The notes: generated from the letters alone by a model not told the origin. A stretch of 64,000 nt of DNA from Clostridia bacterium (GCA_017517665.1 JAFWYP010000002.1:1-64000); one strand, 5' to 3'. Positions 45,261 through 54,003 are shown, counted from the first letter of the stretch. Made by a program: numbers and translations.

Positions 45261-46194
45261 ATATATTGGAAAATTTGTTGTTCTTGATAATCTGATAAGC
45301 CTTGACAAGCTCTTTTATGCCGTCATCAAGAGAATATTCGGGTTTCCAGCCGAGGCTTTCGATTCTTTCATTGGAAACAATGTAGTTTCTCTTGTCGGGA
45401 TCCTCGCCCACGGGAGCTTCTATATATACAAACTTCGGAAGAATCAGTTTGATTTTTTCGCAAAGCTCGATTTTGGAAAGATTGGAATCGGAAAGACCGC
45501 AGTTATGAGTGTTGCCTTCCATCTTTTCAAAGTTTTCAATTGCAAACCAGAATGCATTTGCCGCATCTCGCACATGAAGATAATTTCTTTTGAAATTGCC
45601 CTCAAAAATAACGATTGTGCGGTCAAAAACAGCTCTGTAAACAAAGTCATTAACAAGAAGGTCTGTTCTCATTCTCGGAGATGCGCCGAAAAGAGTTGCA
45701 AAACGGAATGCCGTTGTGTTGCTTTCGGAAAGAACTGCCGCTTCCGCCTCAACCTTGCTTTTTCCGTAAATAGAAATAGGTCTTATAGGCGAATTCTCCG
45801 TGCAGAATTTTTCACCCTCGCCGAGACCGTAGCCGCTGTTTGTGCAAGGAAAAATAATTCTCTGCGATTTATCTCTCAGGCGGAGAATCATTTTGATTGC
45901 ATCATAGTTAATCGAATAAGCCGAACAAGCTTCTTTATCACAAATCGGAAAACCTGCAAGTGCGGCAAGCGGGATTATATAATCCTTGCCCTTCATTGCG
46001 GCGGCAACCTCTTTTTCGTTGCGTGCATCGGCATTAATCATTTCAAAATTCGGGTTGGCGCAGCATTCAAGCAAAGGGCTCTGATTGTAGAAAAGGTTAT
46101 CAAGCACCGTAACCTTGCATCCCTTTGACAAAAGCAGAGGTACAAGCACCGAACCTATATATCCTGCGCCGCCCGTAACGAGTATATTGAGCAT
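45259..46194 (-). CDS. NAD-dependent nucleotide-sugar epimerase/dehydratase
   Basis: A 311-aa extended short-chain dehydrogenase. It has TGGAGYIGS for NAD at the N-terminus, PLAALAG, the catalytic NSGYGLGEG...YGKSKVEAE (Tyr-x3-Lys), and the substrate-binding FEGNFKRNYLHVRDAANAF. Likely it epimerises or dehydrates a nucleotide-linked sugar. The ATG is chosen since AAGGAA is 9 nt ahead, while the upstream GTG touches that site. It is the only minus-strand gene inside the radical SAM locus. Confidence 0.85.
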   Translation of the reverse strand: MLNILVTGGAGYIGSVLVPLLLSKGCKVTVLDNLFYNQSPLLECCANPNFEMINADARNEKEVAAAMKGKDYIIPLAALAGFPICDKEACSAYSINYDAIKMILRLRDKSQRIIFPCTNSGYGLGEGEKFCTENSPIRPISIYGKSKVEAEAAVLSESNTTAFRFATLFGASPRMRTDLLVNDFVYRAVFDRTIVIFEGNFKRNYLHVRDAANAFWFAIENFEKMEGNTHNCGLSDSNLSKIELCEKIKLILPKFVYIEAPVGEDPDKRNYIVSNERIESLGWKPEYSLDDGIKELVKAYQIIKNNKFSNI

Positions 46195-46217
46195 AAGTTT
46201 CACTTCCTTATTGGTTT

Positions 46218-46246
46218 ACTTTACCACATTTCTTTCTGATAGTCAA
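46218..46246 (-). promoter_or_regulatory. Promoter of the epimerase gene
   Basis: On the minus strand TTGACT (46246-46241), 17 nt, TAAAGT (46223-46218) with an extended TGG. Confidence 0.65.
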
Positions 46247-46278
46247 CAACGCTCCGAATATTTGCCATACCAAAACAT

Positions 46279-46307
46279 TTGACATTCCTATATTAAGGTA
46301 TTATAAT
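46279..46307 (+). promoter_or_regulatory. Consensus promoter before radical SAM gene 5
   Basis: A perfect TTGACA, exactly 17 nt, and a perfect TATAAT, followed by a GGGAGG ribosome site. By motif match it ties with the promoter at 60095 as the best in the window. Confidence 0.85.
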
Positions 46308-46337
46308 AGTAATATTATTGTGGGGAGGTGTGCGGCG

Positions 46338-48269
46338 ATGAAAAACATTTATTTTATTCAGGCAAATAATGTTTACGGCAATGACCGCCGCTCCGTTTAT
46401 ATCCCCTACGCATCCGGCTGCATTGCCGCATATGCTTTTGATGATGAAAAAATCAAGAAAAACTGCTCTCTTGCAGGTTTTATTTATACTCATGAGCCGA
46501 TAAAAGATGCTCTTGAAAAGATAAGAAATCCTTTCGTTGTTGCTTTTTCCTGCTCCGTATGGAATTACGAATATAACAAAGCTCTGGCAAAGGAAATCAA
46601 GAAAGCATATCCTGAAGCCGTTATTGTTTTCGGCGGACATAATGTGCTGAGAGATTTCGGCACTTTTGAAGAATGCTCCGCAGTTGATATTCTGATTTAT
46701 CGAGAAGGTGAAGAAGCTTTCAGAGAAATTCTGCTTGCACTTCTTGACGGTAAAGATTTATCGGGCATTGCCAACATCGCTTTCAAATCAAATGGAAAAT
46801 ATATAAAAACCGAAGAAAAAGCCTTTTGTCTCAGCGAATATCCCTCACCGTATCTCAGCGGAATATTCGATTCGATTGCAAATGACGGCATAAGCTTTTC
46901 TGCGATACTTGAAACAAACCGAGGCTGTCCTTTCAGATGCTCTTTCTGCGACTGGGGAACTCTCGGAAGCAGAGTAAGGCTTTTCCCCATGGAAAGAATC
47001 AAAGCCGAGCTTGACTGGATTGCAGAGCATAAAATCGAATATGTTTACTGCGCAGACGGAAACTTCGGAATAGTTGACCGCGACGAAGAAATCGCCGAAT
47101 ATATTATTTCGCTGAAAGAAAAAACAGGATACCCGAAGAATTTCAGGGTTTGTTTTACAAAAAACAGAACGGAATTTGTAAAAAAAATCTGCATGAGGTT
47201 CAACAAATACGGTCTTGACAAAGCTCAGACCCTTTCGTTTCAGAGCGTTTCTCCGGTCGTTCTCGAAAACATCGGCAGAAAAAACATTTCTCTCGACCAT
47301 TTCCGTGAACTGATGAACGAATACAGCCGTTTGGGTATTTCGACCTCTTCCGAGCTCATTCTCGGTCTGCCCGGCGAAACAAAAGAAAGTTTCACCAAAG
47401 GCTTATGCGACCTGCTTGAATACGGACAGCACAAGGCAATTCAGGTTTACACCTGCGATTTGCTTCCCAATTCCGAAATGGGGTTGCCCGAATTTATTGA
47501 AAAGTTCGGCATAGAAACGGTTAAAACACCTTTCTCTCAGGCGCATTGCAATGCAAATGAAAAGCATGAGATTCAGGAATATAACACAACGGTTATAAAA
47601 ACCGATTCTCTCTGCACGGATGACTGGGTTTACTGCGTCGTTTTCGCCTGCCTTATTCAGGCATTCCATAATATCGGATTTTTCAGGGCGGTTGCAATTT
47701 ATGTTCGCCATGAACTCGGAATAAGCTATTATGATATTTACTCAAAAATTGCCGAGTTTTCGCAAAATCCCGAAAACAGAGGATGTCACTCGGTTTTTTC
47801 GCTTGTAAAAGATTTTGCCTTCGGAATGACGGAAGGCAAAAATCCGTGGGCGATACCGTGCGAAGGTCTCGGAGATATCTGCTGGCAGTTTGATGAAATA
47901 TATTTTCTCAAGTGCCTTGAAAACGCGGATAAAATATATGATGAGCTTGAAATTTTCGTAAAAGATAATTTCACTTATGACAATAAAATCGAAGCTCTCT
48001 TTGATTATCAGCGCGGAACGCTGAAAAGATGCGGTAACGGCTGCCGTCGTGAAATAATATGCAGCTATGATTTTTACGGTTACTTCAGCAGAATTTACAG
48101 GGGCGAATATTCTCCTCTTGAAGAAAAGAAAAACATTATATCGGTCAGCGACGGTATTCCCTGCAAGGATTTATATGAATATGCCTGTAAGGTGATATGG
48201 TACGGACGTAATCAGTCCGCCGCACTTTACACTTCCGACTGCTATAAACCGGAAATAAAATACTGTTAA
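46338..48269 (+). CDS. B12-binding-like radical SAM protein 5 (subfamily A)
   Basis: A 643-aa subfamily A member: ETNRGCP with cluster cysteines C197, C201 and C204 (CPFRCSFC), LFPMERIKA, Cys238 before ADGNFG, Cys272 in FRVCFTKNR, tail WYGRNQSAALYT. B12-like FGGHNVL is kept, but the GEGE segment reads REGEEAF. The ATG here has GGGAGG 9 nt upstream; an earlier in-frame TTG lies ahead of that site and is unlikely. It leads the third transcription unit of the locus. Confidence 0.87.
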   Translation: MKNIYFIQANNVYGNDRRSVYIPYASGCIAAYAFDDEKIKKNCSLAGFIYTHEPIKDALEKIRNPFVVAFSCSVWNYEYNKALAKEIKKAYPEAVIVFGGHNVLRDFGTFEECSAVDILIYREGEEAFREILLALLDGKDLSGIANIAFKSNGKYIKTEEKAFCLSEYPSPYLSGIFDSIANDGISFSAILETNRGCPFRCSFCDWGTLGSRVRLFPMERIKAELDWIAEHKIEYVYCADGNFGIVDRDEEIAEYIISLKEKTGYPKNFRVCFTKNRTEFVKKICMRFNKYGLDKAQTLSFQSVSPVVLENIGRKNISLDHFRELMNEYSRLGISTSSELILGLPGETKESFTKGLCDLLEYGQHKAIQVYTCDLLPNSEMGLPEFIEKFGIETVKTPFSQAHCNANEKHEIQEYNTTVIKTDSLCTDDWVYCVVFACLIQAFHNIGFFRAVAIYVRHELGISYYDIYSKIAEFSQNPENRGCHSVFSLVKDFAFGMTEGKNPWAIPCEGLGDICWQFDEIYFLKCLENADKIYDELEIFVKDNFTYDNKIEALFDYQRGTLKRCGNGCRREIICSYDFYGYFSRIYRGEYSPLEEKKNIISVSDGIPCKDLYEYACKVIWYGRNQSAALYTSDCYKPEIKYC

Positions 48270-48285
48270 GAAAGTGGGATTAATT

Positions 48286-49218
48286 ATGTTATCAAAGCGT
48301 CCTGAAATTTCAAAAGAACTGATTATCACGGGAATAATCATATTTGCGGCATTCAATTTTGCATCTCTTTTTTCATTTATGCTGACTACCAGATTTGTTG
48401 CAAGAAACGTTTTTTATATGCTCATTGCTTCCTTGCCGTTTGCTGTCTATATCACTTCCCGTCTTTCCGAAAACTTCAGAAAAAACATAAAAGCTGTTGA
48501 TATTGCGGCGATTGTTACTTTGGGATATACCTTCTTGGTAATTCTTCGTAACGGCGTTATGAGATATGACCTTCTTATCACCGTGGGAATCGTTTCTCTT
48601 TCTCTTCTGCTTTGCGGAAATATCTATACTCTTCCCGTTGCTGCAATTATCAATCTCATAGCCTCGTTCAAATTCGGATATTCGGCTACAATGTCTGTTC
48701 CCGCTGCAATCTGCCTTTCGATGGTTTGCTTCTCATATATATTCAAAAAACAAAAAGCTGTTTCAAAGAAGAAGGCAAAAAAAGCAGAAAACCTTACATC
48801 TGCTCCCGATTATAAAAAAGAAAAGATTATTTTTGCGATAAGTGAAATCATATTATTCATCTCTCTCGGCATTATGATTTACTACAGACAAACCACTATC
48901 GCACTCATCACATTTATGTCAAACATCGAATACATAATCCCCTGCCTTATTCTTGCAGCCTGTTTTGTAATATTTGCCGTTCTTTCAATAAAGAACAAGA
49001 AGCCTTTGGTTGAGGTTATCGGTTATCTTGTTGCGGTTGCAACAATGCCTCTCACTCAGCTTTGTGAATACAGCGTTGCCGCCGGCGGAGTTTTCGCGGC
49101 ATTTATGCTTTTGCTCGCCCTTCTGGACAATGAACTGGATTCGGGCAGATATGCGCAATCCGCTTATAAAAATATTATTTCCAGAATAAGCAAAGCAAAG
49201 AAAACATCCGAAGTATAA
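48286..49218 (+). CDS. Multi-pass membrane protein of unknown function
   Basis: A 310-aa protein with about nine hydrophobic segments and a charged Lys-rich cytoplasmic loop (KKQKAVSKKKAKKAE, near 145). I recognise no family motif. It lies between radical SAM genes 5 and 6, so it may flip, hold or polymerise the lipid- or sugar-linked product; that is inference. I prefer the ATG, with GTGGGA 6 nt upstream, over a GTG four codons earlier. Confidence 0.65.
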   Translation: MLSKRPEISKELIITGIIIFAAFNFASLFSFMLTTRFVARNVFYMLIASLPFAVYITSRLSENFRKNIKAVDIAAIVTLGYTFLVILRNGVMRYDLLITVGIVSLSLLLCGNIYTLPVAAIINLIASFKFGYSATMSVPAAICLSMVCFSYIFKKQKAVSKKKAKKAENLTSAPDYKKEKIIFAISEIILFISLGIMIYYRQTTIALITFMSNIEYIIPCLILAACFVIFAVLSIKNKKPLVEVIGYLVAVATMPLTQLCEYSVAAGGVFAAFMLLLALLDNELDSGRYAQSAYKNIISRISKAKKTSEV

Positions 49219-49232
49219 AGGAGTTGGAATTT

Positions 49233-51155
49233 TTGAATAACGTTAAAAACGTTTATTTTGTTCAGGTTGACGTTTCTTCGGGCAAAAATTCAAAAGTTGT
49301 TTATCTCCCCTATACCTCAGGGGTTATAATAGCAAATGCTTTCAAAAATCCCGTTGTCAAAGAATCGTATAATTTTAAAGACTTCATTTTTATAAGAAAA
49401 AATATAGAAGAAGTTATATCCGAAATGGAAAACCCTGCTGTTGTGGGATTTTCAAATTACTGCTGGAATACGGAATATCACCTTGCACTTGCATCTGAAA
49501 TCAAAAAAGCTTTCCCCGAATGCATAACCGTTTTCGGCGGTCACAATATTCCTCAGGACACTTCTTTTCTTGAAGAAAATCCTCAGGTTGACTGCCTTTG
49601 CTTCGGTGAAGGCGAGGTAACTTTCGGCAATCTGCTTGAAGCGTTGGCTTCCGGAAGCATTACAGATGTTGCAAACATAGCATACAGGGACAAAAGCGGT
49701 TTTGTTCTTAACGAAAAGAAATCAATCTGCAAAACTGATTACGCTTCACCCTACCTTGACGGTTGGTTTGATGACTTTTCCGAAAAATATCCCGATTACG
49801 AATTCAACACAATTCTTGAAACAAGCAGAGGATGCCCCAATTCCTGCGCCTACTGCGATTGGGGGCCTTTGAAAGAAAAAACAAGATTTTTCCCCCTTGA
49901 AAAGGTGCTTGCGGAAATTGAATGGATTGCCACTCACAAAATCGGTTTTGTATGGGGCGCGGATGCAAACTTCGGCATAGGAAAAAACGACCTTGAAATT
50001 GCCGATGCGCTTGTTGCTGCAAAAGAAAAATACGGATACCCCGAAAGAGTCAGAATCAATTATTCAAAGGGTAATTCCGAAAGAGTCCGCGAAATCGTGC
50101 GCCGTTTCAACCGCAAAGGCATTGACAGAGAAGGCGCAACCATTTCTCTTCAGAGTCTTTCCCCTGTTGTTCTTGAAAATATCGGCAGAAAAAATATGTC
50201 CTTTGAAAAATTCAAAGAACATTTCAGCGTTTATCACGAAGAAAAGCTTCAGGTTTATTCAGAGCTCATTCTCGGACTTCCGGGCGAAACCTATGACAGC
50301 TTTGTTGACGGAATATGCAAACTTTTTGAAATGGGTCAGCACTTCATTTTTGAGGTTTATCATTGCATAGTGCTCCCCAATTCACAGCTCGGTCAAAAAG
50401 ACTATATCGAAAAACACGGAATCAAAACATCCCGCACCGAAATAGTACGTTTCCATTGCACGGCAGATGCATATTATATTCCCGAAAAAACAAATATAAT
50501 AACCGAAACAAACACCATGCCATGCGAGATGTGGCAGAAAAGTTCGCTTTTCACCGCACTCACTCAGGCAATGCATGCATGCGGTCTGCTCCGATGCTTT
50601 GCAATCTACGCGTTCAATGAGCTTGGAATAAGCTACAGAAGCTTCTATGAAGGTCTTATGCAGTACGTTGAAAACGGTAACGCACCGTTCTTTGAAACGC
50701 TTTACAACACCGTAAAATCATCCTTTGAAAGCCTTTCAAAAGGAGAAAACCCCAGATTCTTTGTTCCTTTTGTCGGCAACCTCGTTTGGGACCATTATGA
50801 ATATATGTTCCTTCATATCAGCGGAAGCTTTGATAAATTCTACGATGAAATAATGCCTTATTTATGCTCGGTTATTACGGATAAGAACATTCTCTCTCAG
50901 CTTACGGCATATCAGAAATCAATCATCAGAAAGCCAAACGAATCCGAATCGGAATGCATTACGGAATATAATTTCCACGATTATTTCAGCAGCATTTATA
51001 TCGGTAAATATCTGCCTCTCGAAAAAGGAAATTTCAAAACTGTTTTCAAGGACAGCAACACCGTTACCAACTGGGAAGAATTCGGAAAAAGAGTTGTATG
51101 GTACGGCAAGATGGGCAGCAAATCATATAAAGATGATGTTGAAGTTATATCATAA
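49233..51155 (+). CDS. B12-binding-like radical SAM protein 6 (subfamily B)
   Basis: A 640-aa subfamily B member: ETSRGCP with cluster cysteines C201, C205 and C208, FFPLE in place of LFPME, Gly before ADANFG, VRINYSKGN lacking the second cysteine, and a divergent tail (WYGKMGSKSYKD). FGGHNIPQDTSF and GEGEVTF mark the B12-like domain. The TTG start is fixed by AAGGAG 9 nt upstream; the TTG three codons earlier touches that site. A terminator follows. Confidence 0.87.
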   Translation: MNNVKNVYFVQVDVSSGKNSKVVYLPYTSGVIIANAFKNPVVKESYNFKDFIFIRKNIEEVISEMENPAVVGFSNYCWNTEYHLALASEIKKAFPECITVFGGHNIPQDTSFLEENPQVDCLCFGEGEVTFGNLLEALASGSITDVANIAYRDKSGFVLNEKKSICKTDYASPYLDGWFDDFSEKYPDYEFNTILETSRGCPNSCAYCDWGPLKEKTRFFPLEKVLAEIEWIATHKIGFVWGADANFGIGKNDLEIADALVAAKEKYGYPERVRINYSKGNSERVREIVRRFNRKGIDREGATISLQSLSPVVLENIGRKNMSFEKFKEHFSVYHEEKLQVYSELILGLPGETYDSFVDGICKLFEMGQHFIFEVYHCIVLPNSQLGQKDYIEKHGIKTSRTEIVRFHCTADAYYIPEKTNIITETNTMPCEMWQKSSLFTALTQAMHACGLLRCFAIYAFNELGISYRSFYEGLMQYVENGNAPFFETLYNTVKSSFESLSKGENPRFFVPFVGNLVWDHYEYMFLHISGSFDKFYDEIMPYLCSVITDKNILSQLTAYQKSIIRKPNESESECITEYNFHDYFSSIYIGKYLPLEKGNFKTVFKDSNTVTNWEEFGKRVVWYGKMGSKSYKDDVEVIS

Positions 51156-51160
51156 CAAAA

Positions 51161-51196
51161 AGCTTGTACGGATATTTGTCTGTACAAGCTCTTTTT
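51161..51196. terminator. Bidirectional terminator after radical SAM gene 6
   Basis: AGCTTGTAC/GTACAAGCT is a perfect 9-bp stem. CTTTTT follows on the plus strand and TTTTG on the minus strand. It separates convergent genes. Confidence 0.85.
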
Positions 51197-52421
51197 ATGT
51201 CGTTAAATCAAGATATGAAATTGAAATATAAACAAAGAACATCAGAATAAGAACCAGTTTGTTTTTCGAGAAAAATTCTCTTATTTTTTCAATTGTTTTA
51301 TCAAACGCTTCGTCTGCACAGTAAAACATCAGAAAACACATTGCAAACTGGCACATTACTCCCGATGCAATCCAACGGGCAAAATCTGTTGAAAGAATGC
51401 AGCAAACGGGAATACAGACAATCGAAAGAATATTGCATATATAAACAAACCTGCGGCTCTTCTTTTCGCTTCTTCTGATACACATAACCCAGATTGTGCA
51501 GAACACCGCCAGAACAGGAAGCGCAGAAATCAAAAGAACCAAAGCGCCGTATCCGTTCACTCTGTTTTCCAGAATATATTTAATGAAATAATAAATAAAT
51601 TGAACGGGCGAAAGCTCCGAAATTTTCAAGTTATATGTTTCTTCAATAAAATCATTGGAACCGAAAAGATAACCAAGTGCATATTCATTCTGCTCACCTG
51701 TGAGTGTATGACCGATTTTGTCTTCCATTATTTTGAGCGCTTCCTCAAAAGTAATAAACATATGGTCCGTAGCTTCAAGCACGCAGTAAATCGTGGGAAT
51801 CATAACGGAAACAACGGTTATGATAAAGAGAAAAATCATTCCGCCTTTTTTCTCACTTTTATCTGCAAAGTAAAGAAGTGCAAGCAACACAAAAGGAAAA
51901 TACGACATCACAAACACATAGTTTACGAACACGCCGATTACACAAAGCACCGGCACAAACCAACGGAGATATTTATTTGTTAAAAAAAGAACCGATACCA
52001 GAGCAAGAATATACATATGTATATCGAGCATGGCAAAAAAACGCGAAAAAAGAGAGATTGTGTATGCACCCGTAACAAAAAACAGGATAAAAACAAAGAC
52101 AGTCAATCTGTTTTCGATTTTTGCTTTTTTCACAACAGCGCCAAGTGCAATTGCTGTAAGCAGCATTCCGAGAATAAGAATTATCAAGGCAAAGATTTTA
52201 AGCCATTCTTCACTCGGATGCGGATTGAGAAGATTAACAACAGAACCAACCCACATTCTGGAATTGATGCCCATGGAAAAATCGAAAAGATAATAGGGCA
52301 CATACATGGGGTGAACGTGGGTCAACTTGTTGCTGTTAAAAATGACGGGAATCATGGTTAATAAAAATATAGCAGCTTCGTATTTCCAACGCTGTGTAAA
52401 GCTCTTTAATTTATCCGCCAT
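51195..52421 (-). CDS. Polytopic membrane protein, glycosyltransferase-like topology
   Basis: A 408-aa protein with about ten hydrophobic helices. Short polar loops include THVHPMYVPYYLFDFSMGINSRMW near the N-terminus and a long extracytoplasmic segment around 225-285. The overall look is that of membrane glycosyltransferases or polymerases (GT-C or EpsG-like), but I find no firm motif. It is convergent with radical SAM gene 6 and lies 25 nt downstream of the amino-acid transporter ATPase, so it may be read from that operon. Confidence 0.6.
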   Translation of the reverse strand: MADKLKSFTQRWKYEAAIFLLTMIPVIFNSNKLTHVHPMYVPYYLFDFSMGINSRMWVGSVVNLLNPHPSEEWLKIFALIILILGMLLTAIALGAVVKKAKIENRLTVFVFILFFVTGAYTISLFSRFFAMLDIHMYILALVSVLFLTNKYLRWFVPVLCVIGVFVNYVFVMSYFPFVLLALLYFADKSEKKGGMIFLFIITVVSVMIPTIYCVLEATDHMFITFEEALKIMEDKIGHTLTGEQNEYALGYLFGSNDFIEETYNLKISELSPVQFIYYFIKYILENRVNGYGALVLLISALPVLAVFCTIWVMCIRRSEKKSRRFVYICNILSIVCIPVCCILSTDFARWIASGVMCQFAMCFLMFYCADEAFDKTIEKIREFFSKNKLVLILMFFVYISISYLDLTT

Positions 52422-52446
52422 GTTTTCACCGCCTTGTTATTATATT

Positions 52447-53241
52447 TTATATAAGCACTTTTGAAAGGAATTCCTTGAGTCTGGGATTCTGCGGATTTGC
52501 AAAGAATTCTTTGGGGTTGTTTTCTTCCTTGATAACACCTTCGTCAATGAAAACAACTCTTGTTCCCACTTCCTTTGCGAAACCCATTTCGTGAGTAACA
52601 ACAACCATTGTCATACCCGCTTGTGCAAGTTCTTTCATGAGTTCAAGAACCTCTCCTACCATTTCGGGATCAAGAGCAGAAGTGGGTTCGTCAAAAAGAA
52701 TAACATCGGGATTCATTGCAAGAGAACGGACAATTGCAACTCTCTGTTTCTGTCCGCCCGAAAGAGTTGAGGGATAAACATCCGCTTTTTCTTCAAGACC
52801 GATTCTTTCGAGAAGCTTCATTGCGTTTTCTCTTTCGGCCTTTTTTATCTCGTTAACGGATTTTACGGGAAGCTTTTCTTTTGAGAAAAGGTTGTGAATA
52901 ATAGCCTTTCTTCTGTCTGATTTAGCACAAAGAACGGGAGAAAGCATGATATTCTGAATAACGGTTTTGTTATTAAACAGATTGAAATGCTGAAAAACCA
53001 TACCTATTCGGCGGCGATGAATATTAATATCCACCTTAGGGTCTGCAATGTCTACGCCGTTGAAAATAATCTGACCGCCCGTCGGGTCTTCCATGCAGTT
53101 GAGACAGCGAAGGAAAGTTGACTTGCCCGAACCTGAGGGACCGATAACAACAACAACCTCACCTTTATTGATCTTGATATCTATGCCTTTAAGAACTTCG
53201 TTTTTACCGAAGCTCTTTTTGAGGTCAACTACGTCTATCAC
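52447..53241 (-). CDS. Polar amino-acid ABC transporter ATPase
   Basis: A 264-aa ATPase of the GlnQ/HisP class: Walker [16 protein letters not shown] (about 33-47), signature [16 protein letters not shown], Walker [18 protein letters not shown]-loop [11 protein letters not shown]. An insertion of about 20 residues ([21 protein letters not shown]) lies between the Q-loop and signature helices, unusual for the class. GTG start with AAAGGAG 11 nt ahead; it overlaps the permease by 17 nt. Confidence 0.93.
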   Translation of the reverse strand: MIDVVDLKKSFGKNEVLKGIDIKINKGEVVVVIGPSGSGKSTFLRCLNCMEDPTGGQIIFNGVDIADPKVDINIHRRRIGMVFQHFNLFNNKTVIQNIMLSPVLCAKSDRRKAIIHNLFSKEKLPVKSVNEIKKAERENAMKLLERIGLEEKADVYPSTLSGGQKQRVAIVRSLAMNPDVILFDEPTSALDPEMVGEVLELMKELAQAGMTMVVVTHEMGFAKEVGTRVVFIDEGVIKEENNPKEFFANPQNPRLKEFLSKVLI

Positions 53242-53932
53242 TCTTGTTCAGGCTCCTTTCCATAAGTTTAATAAGCACTGTGATAATGCATACGATTACG
53301 ATATAAATGATTGCCATTGCAAGATAAGGCACCATAAATTCGTAGCTGTTTGTGCCGATGGAGTTGAACGCAACATAAAGATCTGCCGCACCGATAAATG
53401 AAACAATTGAGGTTTCCTTTATAAGAACGATGAATTCGTTGCCGAGAGTCGGAAGAATATTCTTGACAGCCTGCGGAATAACAATCTTCATCATTGTTGT
53501 TGAAAAGCTGAGACCGACAGAGCGTCCGCCTTCCGTCTGACCGTAATCAACAGACTGAATACCGCTTCGCATAATTTCCGATATGTAAGCACCGCTGTTG
53601 AGTCCGAAAACAGCAATTGCAACGCTTACCGAGGGCAGATTGAATCCCATAAGAGGGAGTGCAACATAATAGAACAGCAAAAGCTGAACCACCATAGGAG
53701 TTCCTCGGAAAAAACCTACATAAAACGTGCAGATGCTGTTGAGAATTCTCGGAAGGCGCTTATACTTGGGAATAACTCTTACCGTGGCAATCAGTGTGCC
53801 GATTACAATACCGATAAGAAGACCGAGAATGGCTATTTTCAATGTGTTCTCAAGGCCTTCAATAACCTTGACATAGCCTTTGTAGTCAATAAGAATTTCT
53901 AAAAATTTATTTATTTTCGCTTCAAAATTCAT
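53225..53932 (-). CDS. Polar amino-acid ABC transporter permease
   Basis: A 235-aa HisM/GlnP-type permease with about five helices. It carries the family segments [15 protein letters not shown] and the EAA-type loop [29 protein letters not shown] chosen, with AAAGGGA 8 nt ahead; a TTG two codons earlier is less well placed. Only one permease gene is present, so it would act as a homodimer. Confidence 0.9.
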   Translation of the reverse strand: MNFEAKINKFLEILIDYKGYVKVIEGLENTLKIAILGLLIGIVIGTLIATVRVIPKYKRLPRILNSICTFYVGFFRGTPMVVQLLLFYYVALPLMGFNLPSVSVAIAVFGLNSGAYISEIMRSGIQSVDYGQTEGGRSVGLSFSTTMMKIVIPQAVKNILPTLGNEFIVLIKETSIVSFIGAADLYVAFNSIGTNSYEFMVPYLAMAIIYIVIVCIITVLIKLMERSLNKSDRRS

Positions 53933-53952
53933 AAGCAAAATCCCTTTGCAGA

Positions 53953-53983
53953 CAGTAACCTCACCCTTGAGGTGAGGTTACTG
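53953..53983 (-). other. Intercistronic stem between binding protein and permease genes
   Basis: CAGTAACCTCACC/GGTGAGGTTACTG is a perfect 13-bp stem with a 5-nt loop. On the transcribed minus strand no U-run follows. Such stems after a binding-protein gene commonly protect its mRNA and raise its yield over the membrane subunits. Confidence 0.6.
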
Positions 53984-54003
53984 CTTTATATTTTTTTGTT
54001 TGA

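Noticed and set aside
36609..51155. The radical SAM array as an assembly duplication artefact
   Set aside because: The six copies differ widely in sequence, have different flanking genes, starts and promoters, and fall into two subfamilies, so they are genuine divergent paralogs.
36609..51155. The array as a RiPP (peptide natural product) maturation cluster
   Set aside because: No short precursor peptide gene, leader-binding RRE domain, SPASM-type cysteine cluster or peptide exporter is visible. Sugar-activation genes are present instead.
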